Assembly: GCF_946892675.1 (NCBI RefSeq)
Contig: NZ_CAMPOV010000001.1
Span: 2,268,033 to 2,332,032, forward strand
DNA from: Arthrobacter sp. Marseille-P9274
GTDB lineage: Bacteria; Actinomycetota; Actinomycetes; Actinomycetales; Micrococcaceae
Length of the DNA: 64,000 nt
Direction: 5' to 3'
Made by a program: the position numbers and the translations under genes. Below the pieces are notes generated by a model. That model searched no databases. It worked only from the letters and a program-made list of their open reading frames with translations, and was not told the DNA's origin. Within the stretch, counting starts at the first letter, position 1. Each line of letters starts with the position of its first letter. This document shows positions 1-10,456 of this stretch, piece by piece.

Positions 1-826
1 CCGCGGGGTCCTTCTTGAGCCGGGCGATCATGTCCAGCACGCCGTGGCTGTGGCCGTTGGCGGTGTCCACCACGAGCACGTCGACGCCGGCGTCGATCAT
101 GGTCATGCCGCGTTCGTAGCCGTCGCCGAAGAAGCCGATGGCCGCGCCGACGCGCAGGCGGCCTTCCTCGTCCTTCGTGGCGAGCGGGTACTGCTCGGCC
201 TTGTCGAAGTCCTTGACGGTGATCAGCCCTCGGAGGATGCCGTCGTCATCGACGAGGGGGAGCTTCTCAATGCGGTTCTTGCCGAGGAGGTCGATGACCT
301 CGGGGCGGCTGATGCCCACATGTCCGGTGATCAGCGGCATGCGGGTCATGACCTCGTCGACCTTGACCGTGTCATAGTCGGCCTTCGGCACGAAGCGGGT
401 ATCGCGGTTGGTGCAGATGCCCAGCAGCTTCCCGTTGGGGTCCACGACGGGCAGGCCCGAGACACGGTAGTTGCGGCACAGGTCGTCCAGTTCGGCCAGC
501 GTGGCCTCGGGGGCGATGGTCACCGGATTGGTGATCATGCCGGATTCGCTGCGCTTGACGCGGTCAACGTGCTCGGCCTGGTCCTGGATGGACAGGTTGC
601 GGTGAATCACGCCCAACCCGCCCTGGCGCGCCATGGCGATGGCCATGCGCGACTCCGTCACGGTGTCCATCGCCGCGGACAGCAGCGGCGTCTGCACAGT
701 AATGCGCTTCGACAGCCGGGAACTGGTGTCGGCTTCGGAGGGGATCACGTCCGTCGGGCCGGGGAGCAGCAGGACGTCGTCGTAAGTCAGGCCCTCAAAG
801 GCGAACGGGTTGAATTCTTCAGACAC
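1..826 (-). CDS. guaB: IMP dehydrogenase, N-terminal part (runs off the window)
   Basis: Oxidises IMP to XMP with NAD+, the committed step of cytosolic GMP synthesis. The first 275 codons are visible. The start is GTG at 826, with an AAAGG ribosome site about 10 bases upstream. The N-terminal barrel segment reads LTYDDVLLLPGPTDVIPSEA, followed by SAAMDTVTESRMAMAMARQG. A pair of CBS (Bateman) modules occupies roughly residues 95-220 (PVTIAPEATLAEL, VMTRMPLITG), then the barrel resumes with VDVLVVDTANGHSHGV. The catalytic Cys loop lies beyond the window edge. It is on the same strand as groES-groEL, but a terminator sits between them, so it probably has its own promoter in 830-1000. A weak TAGGAT -10 lies at 908-913 with no convincing -35. 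Confidence 0.95.
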   Translation of the reverse strand, partial: MSEEFNPFAFEGLTYDDVLLLPGPTDVIPSEADTSSRLSKRITVQTPLLSAAMDTVTESRMAIAMARQGGLGVIHRNLSIQDQAEHVDRVKRSESGMITNPVTIAPEATLAELDDLCRNYRVSGLPVVDPNGKLLGICTNRDTRFVPKADYDTVKVDEVMTRMPLITGHVGISRPEVIDLLGKNRIEKLPLVDDDGILRGLITVKDFDKAEQYPLATKDEEGRLRVGAAIGFFGDGYERGMTMIDAGVDVLVVDTANGHSHGVLDMIARLKKDPA

Positions 827-1000
827 TCTCGGGCCTTTCGCGACACGCCGGCGCAGCGGGAATCTCGAACGGAGGCAGCGGCCGGGATGGTTTGGGTGTG
901 TAGGTACATCCTAGAACCATTCACGACCCTCCTCTATTTCGTGCGGACGGATATGTGGCCGACGTTACTCGCCGCCGTCGGCTCTGACCGCCAAAATAGA

Positions 1001-1034
1001 CGGAGGGGACCCGGCCGAAGCCGGATCCCCTCCG
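1001..1034 (-). terminator. Intrinsic terminator after groEL
   Basis: A G/C-rich hairpin: CGGAGGGG pairs with CCCCTCCG and CCGGC with GCCGG around a CGAA tetraloop. On the minus strand it is followed by TCTATTTTGG. It sits 36 bases past the groEL stop and separates groEL from guaB. Confidence 0.8.
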
Positions 1035-1070
1035 CTGTGTTCCGGAATGCCCGAAACGCCTGTCCCGGCC

Positions 1071-3033
<1,963 letters not shown>

Positions 3034-3158
3034 TCGGCTCTCTCCTTTGCATAAGCTACGAATAGGTACGTTGGCCAAGGACTTTTCCACCGTCGTCGCG
3101 GTGCCGGCAGAAGGCTCCTTGAAAGGTTGGCACCCATAGGGTGAGAGTGCTAATGCTG

Positions 3159-3188
3159 ACTCTATTCGGAGAGTTAGCACTCGGTCAA
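3159..3188 (-). promoter_or_regulatory. groES-groEL promoter overlapping CIRCE
   Basis: On the minus strand a -35 TTGACC (3188-3183) and a -10 TAGAGT (3164-3159) are separated by 18 bases. The -35 hexamer lies inside the 9-base spacer of the CIRCE element, so repressor binding would directly block RNA polymerase. Confidence 0.7.
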
Positions 3189-3200
3189 GGCGAGTGCCAA
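3174..3200. promoter_or_regulatory. CIRCE operator (HrcA site)
   Basis: TTAGCACTC-N9-GAGTGCCAA on the plus strand, matching the CIRCE consensus at 17 of 18 arm positions. HrcA binding represses groESL in the absence of stress. A further exact half-site, GAGTGCTAA, occurs at 3145-3153 and points back at the first arm. CIRCE lies only 6 bases beyond the stop of the upstream hydrolase gene. Confidence 0.93.
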
Positions 3201-3206
3201 CGGGCG

Positions 3207-3968
3207 TCACGCGGCCGCCGTCGCCCGTTCCAGGATCGCGCGGAAGCGCTCCGGGTCCTGCAGGGGCAGGCCGTGGCCGGCGCCCTCAACCATGCACAGC
3301 GTGGCGTCCGGATGTGTGTCCGCGAGCAGCCGTGCGGAGCGGCGCATCACCGCCTTCTCCTGCCGGCCAACGACGACGGCGGCCCGCGTCCCGGCATTGC
3401 GCCAGCCTTCCGGCGGGGCGAAGCGGGCGTTTTCGCGGAGCACGGCCTGCAGCGTCCGGCCGCTCATGGCCCGCGTAGTGCGGAGGTAGTCCTCGAACAG
3501 CTCGTCGCCCAGGCAGAGGGCCCGCGCCTGCAGCCGCGCGAACCAGCGGGCACGCGCCAGCGGCATCAGCCATCCCGCCGCACGTGCTGCGGCCGCACCC
3601 AAGGCGAGGGGGACGGCCAGCGCGCTGACGATCACCGCTCTGTCCACCAGTCCCGGGTTCCGCCCGACCAGGTCCACGGCGATCTGCGCGCCGAGCGAGA
3701 ACCCGACAACCGTGACCGGGGCATCCTGCTCCGTCCGGAGTGCTGCCAGGATGCCGGCCAACTCGTCCGAGGTGCGCCGGATGGTGGTGAAGGCGTCGGT
3801 AGAGCTCCGGCCGTGGCCCGGCAGGTCCGGCACGATAATCCGGAATCCGGCGGAGAACTGCTGCACCTGGCGGCGCCACATCCATCCCGCCACGCCACCG
3901 CCATGCAGGAGCATCAGGGCAGGTCCGTCCCTCCGGCCAGCGTGCTCCACGTACAAAGCTTCCCCCAC
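3207..3968 (-). CDS. Alpha/beta-fold hydrolase
   Basis: Cytosolic hydrolase of the MenH/BioH-like superfamily, 253 residues; the substrate is unknown. An oxyanion HGGG loop lies at 22-25, DLPGHG at 48-53, the nucleophile elbow G-F-S-L-G has Ser91, and the catalytic His232 is in EGAGHG. The acid residue is not the usual Asp: the expected strand reads [10 protein letters not shown], so Glu may serve. The start is GTG at 3968 without a clear ribosome site, so it is provisional. It is transcribed away from the siderophore importer, and the iron box lies in the shared upstream region, so iron regulation is possible. Its 3' end abuts the groES operator, so read-through into groES is conceivable. 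Confidence 0.8.
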   Translation of the reverse strand: MGEALYVEHAGRRDGPALMLLHGGGVAGWMWRRQVQQFSAGFRIIVPDLPGHGRSSTDAFTTIRRTSDELAGILAALRTEQDAPVTVVGFSLGAQIAVDLVGRNPGLVDRAVIVSALAVPLALGAAAARAAGWLMPLARARWFARLQARALCLGDELFEDYLRTTRAMSGRTLQAVLRENARFAPPEGWRNAGTRAAVVVGRQEKAVMRRSARLLADTHPDATLCMVEGAGHGLPLQDPERFRAILERATAAA

Positions 3969-4009
3969 TGTTGATGCGTCACGGAACGACTCGGACCGGG
4001 CCGCCGTTT

Positions 4010-4028
4010 TGCGGTAAGGCTAACCTAA
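4010..4028. promoter_or_regulatory. DtxR/IdeR-type iron box
   Basis: The minus strand reads TTAGGTTAGCCT followed by TACCGCA, matching 16 of 19 positions of the actinobacterial iron box. It lies in the divergent region between the hydrolase and the siderophore-binding protein. DtxR/IdeR with Fe(II) would repress the importer when iron is sufficient. Confidence 0.85.
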
Positions 4029-4127
4029 CCGCTAGTGTGCAAAGGCGCGCACAATTAGCCAACAACTATGTGTCCTATTGCCGGAGGCAACGGTAGCCTC
4101 CGGCTCCCATGATATTTGGAGTCTGAT

Positions 4128-5072
4128 ATGAACTCGACAGTGAAGTCCCGTCTGCTGGCGGTCACCGCCGCGGCATCGCTGCTGGCCCTGAGCGCCTGCG
4201 GCCAGACCTCGGAGGCCAGCGGCGCCGAGGGCGACAAGATCACTGTCGAGCACGCCCAGGGCACCACCGAGGTTCCGGCCAACCCGGAGACCGTCTACAG
4301 CTTCGACCTGGGTGCGCTGGACACGCTCGATGCACTGGGCGTCGAGGTCGACGGCGTCCCGCAGGCCGTCTTCCCCGAGTCCCTCGCCAAGTACGGCGAG
4401 GATTCCGTGACCAAGATCGGTTCCATGAAGGAGCCGGACTTCGAAGCCATCAGCGAGGGCGCGCCCGACCTGATCATCATCTCCGGCCGCACCGCCGAGG
4501 CCTACCCCGAGCTCAGCAAGATCGCCCCGACCATCGACGTGAGCGTCGACATGGCCAAGCCGATGGAGTCCTTCAAGCAGAACACCGAGACGCTGGCCGG
4601 GATCTTCGGCAAGGAAGCCGAGGCCGACGAGAAGCTGGCGGCCCTCGACGCCCGCATCGAGGAAACCAAGGCAGCCGCCGCAGACGCCGGCACCGGCCTG
4701 ATCGTGATGACCAGCGGCGGCGAGCTGACCGCCTACGGCGCGGGCTCCCGCTTCGGGCTGGTCCACGACGTCCTCGGCGTCAAAACGGCAGCCGACGTCA
4801 AGTCCGAGGGCACGCACGGCGAGGCCATCTCCTTCGAGTACATCGCCGAGAAGAACCCGGCGCACCTGTTCGTCATCGACCGAGACGCCGCCACCGGCGA
4901 GGCCGGCCAGGCCGCCTCCGCGGTGCTGGACAACGAGCTGGTCGACGGCACGGACGCCGCCAAGAACGACAGCATCACCTACCTCGACTCGAGCTCCTGG
5001 TACCTGGTGGGCTACGGCCTGAACAACGTCGACGCCATGGTCGGCGCCGTGCAGGAAGCCGTCGCGGCGTAG
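4128..5072 (+). CDS. Iron-siderophore ABC transporter substrate-binding lipoprotein
   Basis: Captures a ferric siderophore outside the membrane and delivers it to the permease encoded downstream. 314 residues. ATG at 4128 with TTGGAGT upstream is preferred over an in-frame TTG at 4116. The signal peptide ends in the lipobox LLALSAC with Cys24 as lipidation site. The mature part is a class III periplasmic-binding fold (TVYSFDLGALDTLDALG; FEAISEGAPDLIIISGRTA). The pattern resembles the YclQ/FatB/CeuE group, which bind catecholate or mixed siderophores; the ligand cannot be read from sequence. It is first of four genes and lies just downstream of the iron box. Confidence 0.9.
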   Translation: MNSTVKSRLLAVTAAASLLALSACGQTSEASGAEGDKITVEHAQGTTEVPANPETVYSFDLGALDTLDALGVEVDGVPQAVFPESLAKYGEDSVTKIGSMKEPDFEAISEGAPDLIIISGRTAEAYPELSKIAPTIDVSVDMAKPMESFKQNTETLAGIFGKEAEADEKLAALDARIEETKAAAADAGTGLIVMTSGGELTAYGAGSRFGLVHDVLGVKTAADVKSEGTHGEAISFEYIAEKNPAHLFVIDRDAATGEAGQAASAVLDNELVDGTDAAKNDSITYLDSSSWYLVGYGLNNVDAMVGAVQEAVAA

Positions 5073-5084
5073 GACGCTTCCGCC

Positions 5085-5114
5085 GCCGGGGCCCCCTCCA
5101 CTGGGAGCCCCGGC
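5085..5114 (+). other. Hairpin between binding protein and permease genes
   Basis: GCCGGGGC (5085-5092) pairs perfectly with GCCCCGGC (5107-5114) across a 14-base loop, with no T-run. Such intercistronic hairpins after a binding-protein gene commonly stabilise that part of the mRNA and lower expression of the permease genes. Confidence 0.5.
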
Positions 5115-5130
5115 AGCGCAGGCAGGCACT

Positions 5131-6162
5131 ATGGCTTCCTCAACGATCACCCAGATGGCCCCGGCAGCAGCCGAGCGGGCCGCCCGGACACGCCCGCGCG
5201 GCTCCGGCGGCCAGCTGATCGGTGCCGGCGCCGCGATTGCGGCGCTGGCGATCGTCAGCATGTTCGTCGGCGTCTCCGACGTCTCGCTGCCCGCCCTGAT
5301 GGCCGGTGACCAGACGGCCTGGGACATCTTCTGGATCAGCCGCGTTCCGCGCACCATCTCCGTGGTCCTGGCCGGCATGGCCCTGAGCGTGGCCGGTCTG
5401 ATCATGCAGCTGATGGCGCGGAACAAGTTCGTCGAGCCCTCGACCGTGGGAACCGTGGAGTCGGCGTCGCTGGGCATCCTGGTCGTCACCATCGCCGTCC
5501 CCGGCGCCGCGCTGCTGACCAAAATGTCGGTGGCCGCCGTGTTCGCCGCCCTGGGCACGGGCCTCTTCCTGCTGGTGCTGCGCCGGATCCCGCTGCGCAA
5601 CACCCTGCTGGTGCCGCTCGTGGGCATCATGCTCGGCGGCGTGATCGCCTCGGTCACCACCTTCTTCGCCTACCGCTTCGACCTGCTCCAGACCCTCAAC
5701 AGCTGGATGATCGGGGACTTCTCCGGCGTGCTCCGCGGCCGCTACGAGCTGCTCTGGATCGTGGCCGTGCTGACGGTCGTGGGCTACCTGTGCGCCGACC
5801 GCTTCACCATGGCCGGGATGGGCCAGGAGTTCTCCACGAACCTGGGGATGGACTACAACAAGGTGATGATGACGGGACTCGTGATCGTCTCCCTGATCAG
5901 TGCCGTCGTCGTTGTGTCCATTGGCAGCATTCCGTTCCTGGGCCTCATTGTCCCGAACCTGGTGTCGCTGGCCTTCGGCGACAACGTGCGGCGCTCGGTG
6001 CCGTGGGTCGCCGTGTTCGGCGCCGGCTTCGTGCTCGCCTGCGACATCATCGGCCGGACCATCCGCTTCCCGTACGAGATCCCGGTCGGCGTGGTGGTCT
6101 CCGCGATCGGCAGCGTCCTGTTCCTCTGCCTCCTGCTGCGCAAGCGTGAACGCCGTGGCTAG
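5131..6162 (+). CDS. Siderophore ABC transporter permease (FecCD family), first subunit
   Basis: Integral membrane subunit of the importer, 343 residues. It has a basic N-terminus followed by about nine hydrophobic segments and the FecCD-type coupling region (GLIVPNLVSLAFGDNVRR). The motif FVEPSTVGTVESASLGIL resembles YclN-type permeases. The start is ATG at 5131 with only a weak GGCAGG site. The second permease begins inside its last codons, indicating translational coupling. Confidence 0.9.
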   Translation: MASSTITQMAPAAAERAARTRPRGSGGQLIGAGAAIAALAIVSMFVGVSDVSLPALMAGDQTAWDIFWISRVPRTISVVLAGMALSVAGLIMQLMARNKFVEPSTVGTVESASLGILVVTIAVPGAALLTKMSVAAVFAALGTGLFLLVLRRIPLRNTLLVPLVGIMLGGVIASVTTFFAYRFDLLQTLNSWMIGDFSGVLRGRYELLWIVAVLTVVGYLCADRFTMAGMGQEFSTNLGMDYNKVMMTGLVIVSLISAVVVVSIGSIPFLGLIVPNLVSLAFGDNVRRSVPWVAVFGAGFVLACDIIGRTIRFPYEIPVGVVVSAIGSVLFLCLLLRKRERRG

Positions 6163-7162
6163 CACGCAGCTTCCCGCCGCCCTCACCCAGCACACCCGCC
6201 GCCCGCTGAAATCGCTGGCACCGAAGACCTGGATCATCCTGCTCTCCGTGCTGGCCGCCGCCCTGGTCGCGACGTTCATGCTGATCGACCTGCGCGGCAA
6301 CATCGGCTACATCCTCCCCCGCCGCGCGATCAAGGTGGGCTCGATGCTGCTGGTGGCGTACGCCGTCGGTGTTTCCACCGTGCTCTTCCAGACGGTCACG
6401 TCCAACCGGATCCTGACTCCGTCGATCATGGGCTTCGACGCGCTCTACATGCTGATCCAGACCGCGCTGACCTTCGCCATCGGCGGCCAGGCGCTGCTGA
6501 GCCTCGGCGCCCCGGCACGGTTCGTGATCGAGGTCGGGCTGATGGTCGGCTTCTCCTTCCTGCTTTACCGCTGGCTGTTCACCGGAGGCGGCAAGAGCCT
6601 GCACCTGATGCTGCTGGTCGGCATCGTGTTCGGCGTGATGTTCCGCGGGATCTCGTCGCTGCTGCAACGACTGATCGACCCCAGCGAGTTCATCATCCTG
6701 CAGGACCTCTTCTTCGCCAGCTTCAACAACGTGGACGGCCTCCTGCTGCTGGTTTCCGTGGCGGCCGTGGCCGCGGTGAGCGGGCTGGCCTGGCGAATGC
6801 GGCACCAGCTGGACGTCCTCTCGCTCGGCCGGGACATGGCGCTCAACCTGGGCGTGGACCACAAGCGGTCCGTCACCTCGGTGCTGGTCATCTGCGCCGT
6901 GTTCGTGGCGGTCTCCACCGCGCTGGTCGGCCCGATCACGTTCTTCGGCCTGCTCGTGGCCAGCCTGGCCTACCAGCTGTGCAGCCACTTCCGGCACGCC
7001 TACGTGCTGCCGATCGCGGTGCTGCTGGGCGTCATCGCGCTGGTCGGCGGCCAGCTGGTGCTGGAGCGGGTCTTCGCCTTCGACACCGCGCTGAGCATCG
7101 TCATCGAATTCGTGGGCGGCATCGTCTTCATCGCCCTGCTACTGAAAGGCTCCGTCAAATGA
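6146..7162 (+). CDS. Siderophore ABC transporter permease (FecCD family), second subunit
   Basis: Pairs with the preceding permease to form the heterodimeric membrane channel (YclN/YclO-like arrangement). 338 residues from GTG at 6146, which overlaps the previous gene by 17 bases; GTG at 6155 is an alternative with an 8-base overlap. The frame is open far upstream, but that part has no membrane character. Multiple hydrophobic helices include LMLLVGIVFGVMFRGISSLL, and a FecCD coupling stretch reads VGPITFFGLLVASLAYQL. The stop overlaps the ATPase start (ATGA). Confidence 0.9.
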   Translation: MNAVASTQLPAALTQHTRRPLKSLAPKTWIILLSVLAAALVATFMLIDLRGNIGYILPRRAIKVGSMLLVAYAVGVSTVLFQTVTSNRILTPSIMGFDALYMLIQTALTFAIGGQALLSLGAPARFVIEVGLMVGFSFLLYRWLFTGGGKSLHLMLLVGIVFGVMFRGISSLLQRLIDPSEFIILQDLFFASFNNVDGLLLLVSVAAVAAVSGLAWRMRHQLDVLSLGRDMALNLGVDHKRSVTSVLVICAVFVAVSTALVGPITFFGLLVASLAYQLCSHFRHAYVLPIAVLLGVIALVGGQLVLERVFAFDTALSIVIEFVGGIVFIALLLKGSVK

Positions 7163-7917
7163 TCCACGTCTCCGACGTCTCCAAGCGCTACGGCGGCCAG
7201 CCCGTGGTGGACGGTGTCAGCTGCTACATCAAAGACGGCGGCATCACCTCCATCATCGGGCCGAACGGCGCGGGCAAGTCCACGCTCCTGTCGATGATGA
7301 GCCGCCTGCTGCCCATGGACAACGGCAGCGTCAGCATCGACGGGCTGGACGTCACCGCCACCGACAGCAAGCAGCTGGCGCGCAAGATGGCCATCCTCCG
7401 GCAGGAGAACCAGCTCACCGTGCGCCTGAGCGTCCGGGACCTGGTCGGTTTCGGCCGCTTCCCGCACAACAACGGCCGGCCCACCGCCGCCGACAAGGTC
7501 CACATCGACCAGGCGCTGGAGTACCTGGACCTGTCCGCCATCGCCGACAAGTTCGTGGATGAGCTCTCCGGCGGCCAGCGCCAGCGCGCGTTCATCGCCA
7601 TGGTGCTGGCGCAGGACACGGACTACCTGCTGCTGGACGAGCCGCTGAACAACCTGGACATGAAGCACTCGGTGGAGATGATGCGGCTGCTGCGCCGGCT
7701 GACGGACGAGCTGGGCAAGACGGTGGTGCTGGTCATCCACGACATCAACTTCGCCTCCTGCTACTCCGACAGCATCGTCGCGATGCGGCAGGGCCGCCTG
7801 ATCCACCAGGGGCCGCCGGCCCAGATCATGCAGCCGGAGGTGCTGCGCGATGTCTACGAGATCGACATCCGCATCGAGGAGATCGACGGGAACCGGATCG
7901 GCGTCTACTTCGCCTGA
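7159..7917 (+). CDS. Siderophore ABC transporter ATP-binding protein
   Basis: Cytosolic ATPase that drives siderophore import, 252 residues. The start at 7159 overlaps the permease stop. Walker A GPNGAGKST is at 34-42, the signature LSGGQ at 136-140, Walker B YLLLDE at 156-161 and the switch His at 194. It is of the FepC/FhuC/YclP type. It is last gene of the importer operon. A possible hairpin (CGGGCGGC/GCCGCCCG, 7953-7980) lies between it and the convergent glyoxalase-like gene but lacks a T-run. Confidence 0.93.
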   Translation: MIHVSDVSKRYGGQPVVDGVSCYIKDGGITSIIGPNGAGKSTLLSMMSRLLPMDNGSVSIDGLDVTATDSKQLARKMAILRQENQLTVRLSVRDLVGFGRFPHNNGRPTAADKVHIDQALEYLDLSAIADKFVDELSGGQRQRAFIAMVLAQDTDYLLLDEPLNNLDMKHSVEMMRLLRRLTDELGKTVVLVIHDINFASCYSDSIVAMRQGRLIHQGPPAQIMQPEVLRDVYEIDIRIEEIDGNRIGVYFA

Positions 7918-7982
7918 GCGCCCATGAAGTACGACGGCGGCGCGCCGGGTTTCGGGCGGCCGTCACCCGGGCGCCGCCCGGC

Positions 7983-8360
7983 TCAGGCCCTGAGTACCGA
8001 GAGGACGTTGCCGGCCGGATCCTTGAACCAGGCGATGTCCGGCCCGTTCCCGCGCATGATGCCCTTCGCGTCCGTGGGCAGCTGCGGATCGTCGTAGATC
8101 TTCGTCCGGACGCCCTTGCCGTTCAGCTGCTCGACGGCCGCGTCCACGTCGTCGACCAGGAAGTTCAGGATGGTGAAGCTGGCCGGCTCGTGGTTGTCCT
8201 TCGGGTAGACAAGCACCTCCGCGCCTCCCGGCAGGGTGAGGCCCAGGGTGCCCATTTCGCCGTCGTTCACGTCCAGCCCCAGGACCTCGCCATAAAACTC
8301 CTTGGCTGCCGCGATGTCGTTGACGCTGAAGCCGCTCATGGCGCGCGCTGCTGCAAACAT
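7983..8360 (-). CDS. VOC (glyoxalase/bleomycin-resistance) family protein
   Basis: A single-module vicinal-oxygen-chelate protein, 125 residues; the reaction is unknown. ATG at 8360 is supported by AAGGGG upstream, although the frame is open to 8405. The beta-alpha-beta-beta-beta halves are visible: [20 protein letters not shown], then [19 protein letters not shown] and [13 protein letters not shown]. The canonical first metal ligand (His) is absent, so it may bind a ligand rather than act as a metallo-lyase. Confidence 0.85.
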   Translation of the reverse strand: MFAAARAMSGFSVNDIAAAKEFYGEVLGLDVNDGEMGTLGLTLPGGAEVLVYPKDNHEPASFTILNFLVDDVDAAVEQLNGKGVRTKIYDDPQLPTDAKGIMRGNGPDIAWFKDPAGNVLSVLRA

Positions 8361-8517
8361 CGGATTCCCCTTCGTTAATCGGGTGGCTTCCCTCCACCTT
8401 GGCACGCGTCGCCCAACCGGGCCAGAGGCGCGGAGGGGCCTCTGCGGCGTCGCCCGCGCCGGGCCGCGGTCCTACCATGGGAGAAGGCGCCAGGAAGCGG
8501 CGGACCGGAGGCCTGCG

Positions 8518-9228
8518 ATGAATGCGTCAGTCCCAAGAACGGACCTGGAACTGGCCCTTGCCGCCTCGCACCTGGCTCCGCTGCCCCAGGACTCGCTCGC
8601 GCGAGTGATGGCCGGCAGCGCCGCGGCGGTGGTGCCGGCCGGATCGGTCACGCACCATGAGGGCGATCCGATGGCCCATCTGGAGCTGGTCGTCTCCGGG
8701 CTGGCCAAGGTCTTCGTCATGGCGCCGGACGGGCGGACCGCCACGGTCCGCTACTGCCGGACGGGCGCCCTGGTCGGCGTGGTTTCCCTCTTCACCGACG
8801 GCTTCACCATGCCGGCGACGGTTTTGGCGCTCACCGAGCTGAAGGTGCACCGGCTCTCCCCCGCCGTCGTCCGTTCCGCCGCCCGGCACGACGGCCACGT
8901 GGCCGAGGCGCTGCTGCAGGAACTCAGCGAGCGCGCCCTGCAGTTCATGGCGGAAATCGCCGGCACGGCCTTCACCTCCGTGCGGCAGCGCGTCGCCCGC
9001 CACCTGCTCGACCTGGCGCATCCCGAACCCGCCGGGCCGGGCCACGAACTGGTGGTGACCACCGGCCAGCGCGGGCTGGCGGAGGCCGCTGGGACCGCGC
9101 GGGAGGTGATCGTGCGGGTGCTGCGCGAGTTCCGGCAGGAGCAGATTGTGCGGACCGAACGGGACCGGATCGTGCTACTGGAACCCGAGCGGCTGATGGA
9201 ACTGAGCAGGTGGAACACAGGTTCCTGA
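8518..9228 (+). CDS. Crp/Fnr-family transcriptional regulator
   Basis: 236 residues from ATG at 8518, six bases after GGAGG. The N-terminal cyclic-nucleotide-binding-like barrel spans about residues 20-115 and is followed by a dimerisation helix (VAEALLQELSERALQFM). The C-terminal winged helix-turn-helix includes TTGQRGLAEAAGTAREVIVR. No Fnr-type Cys cluster is seen. It lies 31 bases before the sulfite-oxidase-family gene, which it may control. Confidence 0.88.
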   Translation: MNASVPRTDLELALAASHLAPLPQDSLARVMAGSAAAVVPAGSVTHHEGDPMAHLELVVSGLAKVFVMAPDGRTATVRYCRTGALVGVVSLFTDGFTMPATVLALTELKVHRLSPAVVRSAARHDGHVAEALLQELSERALQFMAEIAGTAFTSVRQRVARHLLDLAHPEPAGPGHELVVTTGQRGLAEAAGTAREVIVRVLREFRQEQIVRTERDRIVLLEPERLMELSRWNTGS

Positions 9229-9259
9229 CCGCCGGCCGCGGCGGGACGACACTGTAGGC

Positions 9260-10414
9260 ATGAAAAAGACTGCAGTACGTTCCGGGCAAGCACGTTCGGC
9301 GCAGGAGAAGGCGCCCTCGCCGCATCCGGCGGAGCCGAGCACCGGCCTGATCACCGAGGATGAACTCCTGCTGGCATCGCGGAACCACGCCATGCCGCTG
9401 GAGATGCTCCGCTGGTACGCCACGCCCGCGGGCATGCATTACCTGGTCATCCACTGGGACGTCCCGGCGGTCGACCCGGAGACCTGGTCGCTGCGGCTGC
9501 ACGGCGCGGTGCACCGCGAACTGCAGCTGGGCCTCGACGACCTCCGGGCACGGGAGCGGCGGACACTGGACGTGACGTTGGAGTGTGCGGGCAACGGCCG
9601 CTCGCTGCTGAAGCCGCGGCCGGTGAGCCAGCCGTGGGTGCTGGGCGGAGTGAGCAACGCCGTCTGGACCGGTACGCCGCTGTCCGGCCTGCTGGCGGAG
9701 GCCGGGCTCGAGCCGGGCGCGGTGGAACTGGTCTTCACCGGTGAGGACCGCGGCTTCCAGGGTGGCCTCGAGCAACCGTATGCCCGGAGCCTTCCGGTGG
9801 AGGTGGCCGCCTCCGACGATGTGCTGCTGGCCTACGAGATGAACGGCCAGCCGCTGATGCCGCAGCACGGTTTCCCGCTCCGGCTGCTGGTGCCGGGCTG
9901 GTACGGGATGACCAGCGTCAAATGGCTGCGCAGCATCGAGGCGGTAACGACGCCGTTCGAGGGCTTCCAGCAGAGCGTCGCGTACCGGTTCCAGCAGGAC
10001 GCGGAGGATCCGGGCACGCGGGTCTCGCGCATCCGGGTGCGGGCCCTGATGGTTCCGCCGGGCGAGGCGGACTTCGCCACCCGGCGCCGCGTCCTCGCTG
10101 CCGGACCGGCCGTCCTGGAGGGGCGGGCCTGGTCCGGGCACGGCGCGGTCACGGCCGTCTCGGTCGGGATCGACGGCATGTGGTTCCGGGCGCATCTGGA
10201 GCCGGCGGTGGACCGGTACGCGTGGCGGCGCTGGACCTTCCCGTGGGTCGCCTCCGAGGGTACCCACGAACTGATGTGCCGGGCCGAGGACACGGCCGGG
10301 AACATCCAGCCCCTCGAGCCGGAGTGGAACTACCAGGGCATGGGCAACAACGCGGTGCAGCGGATCGAGGTCACGGTCCGGCCCAGCCTGGCCGACGGAA
10401 CCGCCTTCCCCTAG
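9260..10414 (+). CDS. Sulfite oxidase-family molybdopterin enzyme
   Basis: 384 residues. The oxidoreductase molybdopterin domain spans about 35-235, with the Mo-ligating Cys109 in LECAGNGR and the conserved block HGFPLRLLVPGWYGM. A C-terminal Mo-cofactor dimerisation domain follows (VSVGIDGMWFRAHLEP; WEWNY-like end NYQGMGNNAVQRIEV). There is no haem domain and no signal peptide or Tat motif, so a cytosolic enzyme is predicted. Oxidation of sulfite is the family reaction; the substrate here is inferred. It is preceded by a Crp-type regulator on the same strand. Confidence 0.88.
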   Translation: MKKTAVRSGQARSAQEKAPSPHPAEPSTGLITEDELLLASRNHAMPLEMLRWYATPAGMHYLVIHWDVPAVDPETWSLRLHGAVHRELQLGLDDLRARERRTLDVTLECAGNGRSLLKPRPVSQPWVLGGVSNAVWTGTPLSGLLAEAGLEPGAVELVFTGEDRGFQGGLEQPYARSLPVEVAASDDVLLAYEMNGQPLMPQHGFPLRLLVPGWYGMTSVKWLRSIEAVTTPFEGFQQSVAYRFQQDAEDPGTRVSRIRVRALMVPPGEADFATRRRVLAAGPAVLEGRAWSGHGAVTAVSVGIDGMWFRAHLEPAVDRYAWRRWTFPWVASEGTHELMCRAEDTAGNIQPLEPEWNYQGMGNNAVQRIEVTVRPSLADGTAFP

Positions 10415-10456
10415 AACCCCTGGAACCGGAAGCGGGTACACGGGCGCGGAGGCCCG

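Noticed and set aside
4032-5660. Long minus-strand frame opposite the siderophore-binding protein and permease
   Set aside because: The plus strand has a lipoprotein and a FecCD permease with proper starts; the antisense product is unrecognisable.
7953-7980. Hairpin between the siderophore ATPase and the glyoxalase-like gene as a terminator
   Set aside because: Eight-bp stem with a 12-base loop and no T-run; too weak to list as a terminator.
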